Below are positions 55,336 to 64,000 of a stretch of 64,000 nt of DNA, piece after piece. A program made the position numbers and the translations under genes. The notes beneath the pieces were generated by a model. That model did not search any database and was not told where the DNA came from. It saw nothing but the letters and a program-made list of their open reading frames with translations. Location: contig NC_043741.1 in NCBI RefSeq assembly GCF_004337985.1, positions 1,001,920 to 1,065,919 on the forward strand. The letters run 5' to 3'. Source of the DNA: Pyricularia pennisetigena (lineage: Eukaryota > Ascomycota > Sordariomycetes > Magnaporthales > Pyriculariaceae). Position 1 is the stretch's first letter. Each line of letters opens with the position of its first letter.

Positions 55336-58300
55336 ATGGCGGACCCACAGGCGACTCACGCCCGCGAGCAACACGAGAACCTTCCGGCCGAAGAGCAGCA
55401 CAGGAACCCCTACTCTTCTGCCAACCGATGGAGGCACCAGGAGTCATCCAAGTTTGCGCGTCACGCCGCAGCCGCACACGCGCAGGGCTCTACGCCCCAG
55501 CCGCGTGAGCCCGAGAACCGCGGCAACTCGGCCGACCTCGCCGCCTTCCTCAACAAGACGCGCATAACGCCGGCCCAGGATGCGGAGGCTGGAGGATCGG
55601 AGCCCAAGGACCCCGAGACCAAGTTCACCCCGATTGTCGTCGGCGCTGCCGAGGCGCGCAAGGAGGCGGGCACCGCAGACCACCCCGATGTATACCCCAG
55701 TCAGCCTGAGCCCAAGGGCGACGGCAAGGAGATTGCTTGTGGGCCGCTGCTTAACTATCGGCGCATGGAGGCCGGTCGCTGGCTTGGCAGTGTCTTGATT
55801 GTTACAAGAGGCGGTGGAAAGGTTCAGAAGCATACCCCGACCTTGGTGATTCGGAAGCTTGGGCCCCGGGTCGCCTCTCCTAACGGAGTCGTCCCAGCCG
55901 GAAATGAGGTGGAAGCTGCTGCAAAAGGACCGTACCAACCTGCCGACGTCGCAGATGCAGAGACGGCGGACGGTTCAAAGCCAGAAGCTGCCAACAATAC
56001 TGAGCTGGTCCGGAACCCTGTTGCTGAAAGCGCTCAAGACGCCCAAGCGCAACAGGAGGGGTCGTCCGTCACGGGCTACTGTCTGTACTCGGACCCGCGC
56101 AACACCTTCTGGCGCTTTGATCTTGATGTCCCAGTCGAGAGCGAGGAGATGAGGTGGGAGTATACTCTGCCTGGCATGCACTTCATCAGCAAGACCAAGC
56201 CCCAAAGGAACATATTTCATGTTCCGGCCGCATCCGAGTCGATGCGCCTCATGTTCCATTCATGCAATGGTTTCAGCGTGGGAACCGATGAGGAGGCATG
56301 GAGCGGTCCGGCGCTGTGGAACGACGTCCTCCGTGTTCACGAGGAAAGGCCGTTCCACGTTATGATTGGCGGCGGTGATCAGATATACAATGACGGCATT
56401 CGTGTGGACGGACCGCTCCGCAAGTGGACGGATATCGGTAACCCGAAGAAGCGCCGAGATCACCCATACCCCGAGAGCCTACGCCAGGAGTGTGACGATT
56501 ACTACCTCAAGAACTACATTCGATGGCAAGTCTTCTTCCTCGGCATTTGTAGAGGTGGGGAATCTGGGCAGACCAGGAAACTAACTGCTCGAATCTCAGG
56601 TACTCGATATTTCCCTTTGCAAATGCCAATGGGCAGATTGCTCAACTTAACATTTGGGATGACCATGATGTGAGTTTATAAATGTGAGGTTTTCACAGCC
56701 GTAGCCGCAGCTGACGTTTTATGAATCTTGCCAGATTATTGACGGCTTTGGTTCATATACCGATCATTTTATGCAATGTGATGTAAGTGCCAGCGTATAT
56801 TGTGCTCCCTCTACCTGGCTACGTCGTCAACTCCTCGACACGTTGCTTACAAACTCAAAAGGTCTTCAGGGGTATCGGCGGCACAGCCCACAAATACTAC
56901 CTTTTGTTCCAGCAGTAAGTTGCTCCTCCCTACGTTCCTATGGCATGTTGCGCAATGCAGGTTGGTCTTGGGCTATTACTACCTCTCAACTGAAGAGATA
57001 CTAATTTGGATTTGGCAGCCATCTACCACCTCCCGCATCAACCTACACGTCAGATATCGCCGCTGTTGAAAGGTCGCCTGATGGCGAAGCGCACGATCCT
57101 AATCAACTCATGGACACTTATGTGGCGCCACGCATGACTGAATCGCAGTACATCGTGGGAAAGAAGCCTGGGGTAAGCTCATTCCTGGGAGCAGGACTCG
57201 GCCATGAACAGTGCTAACTTTGTATTCCTCTGCAGCCATACGTAGCCGAGCACTCGCACAACATGTACGCGCGCCTGGGTGCACGAATGGCCTTTGTGGG
57301 CATCGATGCTCGCACCGAGAGAACGCGGCACCAGATCAACTACCCAGAGACGTATGACTTGATCTTTACTCGCTTGCGAGAGGAGCTGAGCGCCGCCAAG
57401 CAACAGGGCCAACCGATTCGGCACTTGATAGTGCTTCTGGGCATCCCGATTGCCTATCCGCGTCTCACCTGGCTCGAGAATGTATTTTCCAGTCCACTCA
57501 TCGGTCCGATCAAGTTCCTGAACCGGCGTTTCGGGTTTGGAGGCGGCTTCTTCAACCACTTTGACGGCAGTGTTGACCTGCTGGATGATCTGGACGACCA
57601 CTACACGGCGCGAACGCACAAGCGGGAACGAAACAGCCTCATTGAGCGGTTGCAGGGTGTTTGCGCCGAGCACTCTGTGCGTGCTACCATCTTGGGCGGC
57701 GATGTTCACCTGGCGGCATTTGGTCGCTTCTACTCCAATCCCAAGCTGGGGATCCCGATTGAGAATGATCATAGGTACATTCCCAACGTGATCTCATCAG
57801 CCATTGTCAACAAACCTCCGCCGGCAGCGGTCGCAAACCTGCTTGCCCGCCGCAATAAGATTCACCATTTGAACCGCGACACAGACGAGACGCTGTTGAA
57901 GTTGTTCGACAAGGATCCGGGTGACTCGAGCAAGACAGCTGGGCACAATAGTGTGACCATGCCCAGTCGCAACTTTGCAATCATCACCGAGAACTCGGCC
58001 AACAATGGCAGCCGTCAACAGGCCGCGGGATCGGGAGCTACGTACCTCGCTCCCCCGGGGGCTACGAACGGTACCAATGGTACAAATGGCGGTGCTGCCA
58101 ACGGGAACACCAGCAATACTCACCTGGCTCCTCCGGGATCGTCCGCCGGTGCCAGCGCCATCACCTCGGCTGCTTCGTCGGTCAGCTCGCAGGTGCCCGG
58201 CAAGAACGGGCACTACCCGATCAGTGCAGGCGAGACGGGGTGCGGTACGACGCACCGCGCGGCGACGGCAAAACACGGTACGGCGGCCGACGGCAGCCTG

Positions 58301-58600
58301 GACATCTGCATCCGCGTCGAGATTGACAACTCGGACAAGAAGGGCACTACTCAGTCGTACGGCCTCTCGATCCCGGCCCTCGAATTTGACGCGGCGCAGC
58401 CGGCGCACAGGAGGACGCTGACCGAGGCTGCCAAAGCTGCCATCTCGGCCGGCCACACGGACACGGCCATGGACGGCAAGCAAAAGACCGAAAAGGGCGC
58501 TTTGGCTGGGCAAATAAACGGGCACGAGCAGGCCGCCAATGGGGCTGGCGCTGCAGGTAGCGCTCCTGTCCCTGTTGTGAATGGTCAGAAGACGCAGTAA
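55336..58600 (+). CDS. PhoD-like metallophosphatase (fungal intracellular type)
   Basis: Six exons, 55336-56525, 56600-56669, 56735-56782, 56862-56914, 57019-57172 and 57236-58600, join in frame to 959 aa. Metal-site motifs are spread over the exons: MIGGGDQIYNDG (about 344-353), LNIWDDHD (413-420, split from IIDGFGSY by an intron), HNMYARLGARMAFVGIDARTER, and TILGGDVHLAAFGRF (about 657-670). Together these give the Asp/Asn/His metal-binding set of PhoD-type phosphatases. The first 130 residues and everything after about 740 are low-complexity (Ala/Gly/Asn/Ser) and probably disordered. There is no signal peptide, unlike secreted bacterial PhoD, so it probably acts inside the cell. The substrate is unknown. 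The first intron (56526-56599) starts with GCAAGT, making it a GC-AG intron with an ACTAAC branch; only this join gives RWYSIFPFANANG. The gene is intact beside the decayed cluster. Confidence 0.88.
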
Positions 58601-60308
58601 CACAATGAGGTAATCGCGCTGGGCTGTTGGTAATATTAGCAGTCGATTTTGATCGGGTAGTTGTTTTCAAACGATATCCCCTTGAGTTTTTGTTTGGTTT
58701 TATTCCTTTGATTTCTTTCAACTCGTCTTGCATGGTAGCATTGTTGTAACCATTGGATATATAGCCTGAGTAGCCAGTCTTTGGCATTTGCCATTTTGGT
58801 CTATGGAAAAGTGGTAATAATTATATATAAAAAAAAAAAAAGAATTTGTCTACCTTTTCACCTGTTTCTGTTTCATGTCCAGAAAATTACATGTCCTGTA
58901 CTCCGAAGACACAAGTTTATGACTAGTGTAAGGACGACGTAAACACAGACGCATACGTCTGGTAGTGCTGTGTTCATCATAAGGTGAGGTAGCGTAATAT
59001 TCACGAACCTATACCCAACAAACGACTGGCATCTATGTACAAAGGCACGGTGCTGCCGTCGTTGTAGTCCAGACGGTCTTAACCCTATCACAGTCTGCTG
59101 TAGCAATATCGCAAGTGTCTTTCTGCTCGCATTAAAGATCGTCTCTTCCCACAGAACATGAAACCCAGCTATCTAGTATATAGTGGCTTTTTGTTTAAAT
59201 ATCTCACGAGATATAAGCATGTGGGCTACAGTCAGCGCCGGCTTACCCGAAGCGGGAGAAAGACATTTCCGGAATGGGTGATAAGGCGGCAAACCCCCTT
59301 TTTTTTGGCCTGCCGTCGAAAGATGGCGAAAACATGCACCCGGGGGCCAGCCTGGAATGTTGCCTTTCGTTCACCGCAACAAAGACGACGAGGAATGTGG
59401 AACGTTTTGGATGTAAAGTGTCAGCCGCATGCGATACGAGTTGTAGCTCAGTCATTCGAAAAAAAAAAAAAAAGCCGTCCCCTGCTTCCGGCGTGCGGTA
59501 TTATTTGCCATCAAGTTGCGGTCGGGGTGAGCAGATCTTACTCTACACAAAGTCACAATAATTACCATGATGCCAGACTGGAAGCTAAAACTAGCTCTAT
59601 AGTATAAATCGTCATCATCAGTCACATCTCACTATATCCCGTACCCTCCCCGTTCAAACAATTCAAACTCACCGCTTTTTGGTGTTGCTTTTGCCCTTTG
59701 AACCCTTTTTTTTTTTTTACCCCTTGTGCCTTGCACGTACATGTATGTACATAGGGACCAACCACACGCACACCCCTCTTCAGAGAAGTTTTTTTTTGGC
59801 CCAATGGGAGAATACGACGTCAAATAGCTCTGCATCTTTTTTTCCCCTTGCAAGCGAGACGAGACCAAAAAAGCCCCCCTTGCCGTTGTACAGCACATGC
59901 GTGGCGTTCCAACAGAAAGAATTGTGGCCAAATGCAACCATGGCACGCCACAAGACTCTCGCCCTCCGGGATGGCGGACTCCCGAATGGCGCAACGTAAA
60001 GCATGATGCGAGGCAGAGAAATAGGGTGTGGTAGATTACACACCCAACCTTTTGCCAACGGGCTTTTTTTGTTGTGAGTGGACAATTAAAAAAAAAAAAA
60101 AAGCAATCATGGCACGATAAAACAAAGGGGGTGCAAAACAGGTCACGGGAGCTGTATTCTGATATTACTGGTATAGTGCCCAAGCAACGGTACCTTGCCT
60201 AGGTAGAAGGCAGATAGGCATCTTAGATTAAAGAGGGGTTCGAGGCTAGTATAGCGCAAACCGTTCAACCCGCCCCGAGAGACCGTCGTGTTGCTGTCCG
60301 CAAGGCTA

Positions 60309-60310
<2 letters not shown>

Positions 60311-60339
<29 letters not shown>
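60311..60339. repeat. Poly(T) tract (29 nt)
   Basis: An uninterrupted run of 29 T in gene-free DNA, one of the longest in the window. Runs of this kind coincide with both assembly gaps. Confidence 0.9.
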
Positions 60340-61083
60340 GGTTTCCACGGTACGAGGCAGCCAATTGTGCTCATGTGATGTGATATGGTGTAACCGTATT
60401 TTTTTCTGACGTACTATCCCACGCCATTTTCAAGGCAAGAAGCAAAAGATTGAAATTGGAAATTCATATGGATGAAGGAGAGAAAGAGAGAGAAAAAATA
60501 AAAAACCTGATAACCAAACCCAAAGGTACGGTAGCCAAGGGATGCGAGTAGGAGCTCACCTCACTTGGGATACAGGTGGTACAGTGGTACATTAAGCACC
60601 CTGGAGAGCGCCACACATGGCTTTGGGCTTGTGGTATCTACGGAGATAGAATATGGTAACTGTTCTAGGCATCCAGGGTATGGGGATTAATCACCCAGGT
60701 GTTTAATTGAATGAACGTGCAGACGTGCAAGACGTGCGACTTGTTGAAGAAAATGAGGGGGTTTTCTGGGGATCTTATCATCTTTTTTTGTGACAGGTCA
60801 CCGCGCTAGTTAAAAAGTACCATACGATATTGTATTGAACTATTACTCGCTGCTACCTTAAATTTCATAACGTGGGACTTTGTATACGAAATTTGCCAAC
60901 GTTATTGGAATCCGGTACGATGCAACATTGATTGGGATTGAATTCATTAACAGCCCTCAAATGATTCCAGATGAGCTGACGAATCTGTGGAAGTTTTAAT
61001 AGAAAAAGAACCGTGAAATCTTAGGAGTATATGACAACCATGTTATACCCCCGTACCGCACGCAGCGCCAGCACGGTTCGCCC

Positions 61084-61112
<29 letters not shown>
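61084..61112. repeat. Poly(A) tract (29 nt)
   Basis: An uninterrupted run of 29 A in the gene-free right end. No target-site duplication or retroelement body is recognisable next to it. Confidence 0.9.
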
Positions 61113-61115
<3 letters not shown>

Positions 61116-63980
61116 ATCCGTACAGCATCTTAGGTGGGCCGGAAGTTCTTCGTATCTGGCGGACCCTGCACACACTCCAAAACACAAAGAGAGAGAGGAG
61201 ATAAATGTAAACTGCGTAATCAAAAAAAGGCCCTACCGAGGATGGGTAAGATATGGATAAATCAGGTACTGCCGAACATGCATCAAAAATAAACCAACCA
61301 GCTCGGTTTGACATGCATTCCGTCAAGCCGCGCATCCCAAGCCCACACAGGAAGGGTAATTCGCGTCCCCCAGCCCGGTGTCTGGTATCACACACATCCC
61401 CCAACAAACCACTTTTTTTCTTGGACGAGTGCCACGAAGAGAAAAAAAAAAGTCGGCAGTTGAGCGCAAAACGCATACACAGACGAGATTTGGTAACCCA
61501 AAAGTCATCTGGCTTTTCCTTTGGCGGGTATACCACAAAACCCGGCGGGAACATGCCGATTGAGGGCACGTTCGTCTCCTGCCTGTTTTGGTCGTGATGG
61601 TGTAAGAGTATTCCGGTTTCGTGAGACTTAAAAGGGATCATTCCGGTGCTCTCTTTTGATTCATTTGAAACTCATAGTACAGCATCATATATTGTCGTTC
61701 TCTTTCTTTCCGAATCACATTCCAAGTTCCAAAGCTGCTCACTCACCCCAATGTCCAAGGCGGGAATAAAAAAAAAAAAAACATCAACCAATTACACACG
61801 TCACCGACAATCTGACGTAGGGGTTTTTCTTATTTACTTTTTTCTTCTTCTCTATTTTCTTTTTGAGATCTCTTGATGGGTTCGGAGCACGGCAAAACTG
61901 TCAGCACGATAAGATGTGATATGTGACGAGCAAGTTGCGAATAGATGAATGAGGGTATAGGCCCCGCTTAGTAGGCTGTTATATTCCAATACAAGTGGGG
62001 CACCCTCGGGAAAGTAATCACGGTGGCCGTTCCCTGATCTGGCTTATCGCGTGCTAAATGGGATCTGAGCAATATATTGCGTCCCACGCGTCGGGCGGGA
62101 TTGTAGACTGCATGTACGATTTGCTGTTAGTTACGTAGGAATGATGATCAAGTTTCTCGCTCACAGCTCCCCTCCGCCTAGTGAAACAAAACAATGAACC
62201 CCCATGAGTTGCAAATTCGACACCGATAAGCTTGGCCTAATAGAGGGGCCTTTGTGTGTCAACACCCAAAACCCTAGAGAACACGAAAAACAAGACTGCC
62301 ACGCTTGTCTCGGGATGAACAGAAAATCTTGTAGGATTTGTCAGAGGGAGCGGAACTGTAACGCTATTCCATCTCGACGCATGAAGAAGACGGGAAGTGA
62401 CGTGATGCATACCCCCCTACGCAGATTATCGAGAGTTTAGTCCTTCTTCGCTTGCGGCAATTTCATATCGACGCCGAGTACGTGGGTAGTAGTAGTAGTG
62501 CGACGTGCATAGTCAGAGGGATGGAGACGGTGAATCTTGTCACGTCGTTAATTAACAGAAAGAAAAAAAACTGGAGATATTTGGTGACGGGAGTCGGGGT
62601 GCTCCCTGCTTTGCGGTTGAACGCACAGCCGGGCCAGCAAAATCCACGAGTCGGTAAAGTTGCAAGTAAGCTTGTGGAGATACAGAGGGAGAGAGAGGAA
62701 AAAAAAGAGCTGCGACAAGGTCAGCACGGAGCACTCCCGTCTGAACGACACGATCATCGCATCAATTCCTTTCAGGGGGATGCCCCAGCTCCCTGATACA
62801 ATCTGCCAGCGCAACTTGATGTTTCTTTCAGATAAGGAGCCAGTTTATGCTGTCCCGCCCCTTTCGCCTGTGTATGACAAAGAGGAATGCCATGATGCGT
62901 TGGACAAGACTGCTGAGTCAATCCATACATGCAAGAGAACCCAGCTCTGTGTGTGTTCTAGGTTTGTACGATCGGCGGCGGCTGGGATGATAATCCTGCC
63001 AATGGGTTATTTCGTCAACCCTGGGGAAATCCCCCGCTATACACTCGATTGTCTTGGGTTATCTTAGCGTTGTTTGTGCTGCTGCCAAATATTTCAAGCA
63101 CATTTATTATGCGCTGGACCGAGAAAAGGGCAGCAAGGCTGTTTGTAGAAGGCGAGGCTGAAAACTGACGCCACTAACTATGCGTGTTTGGTTTACAGTA
63201 GAGACAAACCTGTCCCTAGCAAACCAAAAAAAAAAAAAAAAGAAAAAAAGAAAAAAAGAAAAAAAAGGGCGCTGTTGCTTTTCGCTCAAAGTGGTGGGGT
63301 TCCGGAGACATGCTTGTTTGTCAGGTCAGCTGGCCCCCAAGAATTTGCACTATCGAAGCGACAAGTTGCAACAGAATACGGATAAACAGGCAAACAGGGT
63401 CAACTTGCACCGGGATTGTTAAGTGCCGAGGTGAGAATGGCGCGTTACCAACCATGTCCTTTTCTGTTCTTGTTCATTTGCGTGAATTGATTTAAATCCC
63501 TCTCCATGGTTACGAATAATTGCGACGTGTGAAGCAATTAATGGAGACAAGGCTGGTTTTGGAAAAGAAGCGGTGAGGAAAAAAAAAACTTCGAGGGTTG
63601 GGGGAGTGAGAGAAACCCACTAATTACTTCTTATTGAAATGAAGGGATCAACCCGGTACTGGAGAACTGTGGGGACTCACACCCCTAGCTCTTTTTTCTC
63701 TCGTGGCCAAGTTCGATGAACCGAACCGCGTCCGAACAAGTTGATTGGGCATTGAATGGGGGGGTTTTAATCCGGCTAAACACCAAGACACCTGGCACCC
63801 CTTTCAGCTAATGTAGGTACAAGCCGCACTAGCCCGCAAAAGAAATTCTCCTAATTGCACTGCTTTTCGAGATCACCCGATGCAGTGGGTTATTGCTTTA
63901 TCGTGGCCATTGCCAACTGTGGAATTTTCAAGGGACTTGAGGCAGACTTCTGTCTGCATGGAAGCTGCGGTATGGCTCAC

Positions 63981-64000
63981 AAAAAAAAAAAAAAAAAAAA
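63981..64000. repeat. Poly(A) at the window edge
   Basis: The window ends inside a run of at least 20 A. As with the internal gaps, this may border another assembly break. Confidence 0.8.

Larger units (their letters stand above)
58601..64000. other. Gene-poor right end
   Basis: I cannot support any gene in these 5.4 kb. Open frames are short, biased and without family motifs. It holds the densest homopolymers of the window: A near 58828-58841 and 59459-59474, T at 60311-60339 (29), A at 61084-61112 (29), A/G runs at 63226-63267 and A at 63981-64000. A GTAGCTCAGTC element at 59447 resembles a tRNA A-box but has no matching B-box. Confidence 0.5.

Noticed and set aside
59437..59520. GTAGCTCAGTC tRNA A-box match
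   Set aside because: A poly(A) run follows directly and no B-box or cloverleaf can be formed.
60143..61641. Minus-strand frames up to 206 codons near 60-61.6 kb
   Set aside because: They include translated homopolymers (poly-Lys or poly-Phe), overlap other equally open frames and contain no family motif.
63226..63267. A/G-rich run as the poly(A) tail of a retroelement
   Set aside because: No reverse transcriptase fragment, internal promoter or target-site duplication is visible next to it.
1..64000. CRISPR arrays, bacterial operons and rRNA genes
   Set aside because: No regularly spaced direct repeats or rRNA sequence occur, and the intron-rich eukaryotic genes rule out a prokaryotic reading.

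Overview
The window is a stretch of chromosome from a filamentous ascomycete, most likely a Sordariomycete and plausibly of the Magnaporthales; the order is an inference from gene content and style, not a search. The evidence is short spliceosomal introns (about 50-180 nt) with GT-AG ends and CTAAC/CTGAC branch sites, White Collar-2, fungal subgroup-C-type chitinase and LysM remnants, and long AT-homopolymer-rich intergenic DNA. There are two large assembly gaps (13456-13608 and 35082-35534) and a 2-base ambiguity at 24811; both large gaps sit on poly(A)/poly(T).

Left part (1-24 kb): a PP4 regulatory subunit (PPP4R2/Psy4, +) converges on RAD50 (-), giving a DNA-damage-response pair. After 2.2 kb of promoter DNA comes wc-2 (+), then a small protein of the fungal 'beta-flanking'/DUF7721 type (+), the rRNA-processing DEAD-box helicase ROK1 (+), the retrograde-signalling protein RTG2 (-) and a type II membrane glycosyltransferase-like protein with an O-fucosyltransferase-like fold (-).

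Middle (24-46.4 kb): a 5.3-kb gene-poor stretch is followed by a 732-residue fungal protein of unknown role (+), the GPI-lipid-remodelling protein PER1 (+), the FG nucleoporin NUP159 (-), proteasome subunit beta-2/PUP1 (-), a small unknown fungal protein (-) and a long mitochondrial-type rhomboid protease (+). I reconstructed exons from splice motifs, and the joined lengths stay in frame.

Right part (46.8-64 kb): four adjacent secreted-protein genes are all broken. They are an SGNH/GDSL-type hydrolase with a chitinase-tail-like C-terminal domain, a subgroup-C-like GH18 chitinase with chitin-binding motifs, a metzincin-type zinc metalloprotease and a five-LysM chitin-binding protein. Each carries several independent lesions (stops, frameshifts, internal deletions) while the housekeeping genes on both sides are intact. 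I read this as a dead chitin-interaction cluster, the most interesting content here; most premature stops could come from C-to-T or G-to-A transitions, as repeat-induced point mutation (RIP) would produce. A PhoD-like metallophosphatase (+, six exons, one GC-AG intron) follows, and the last 5.4 kb has no recognisable gene.
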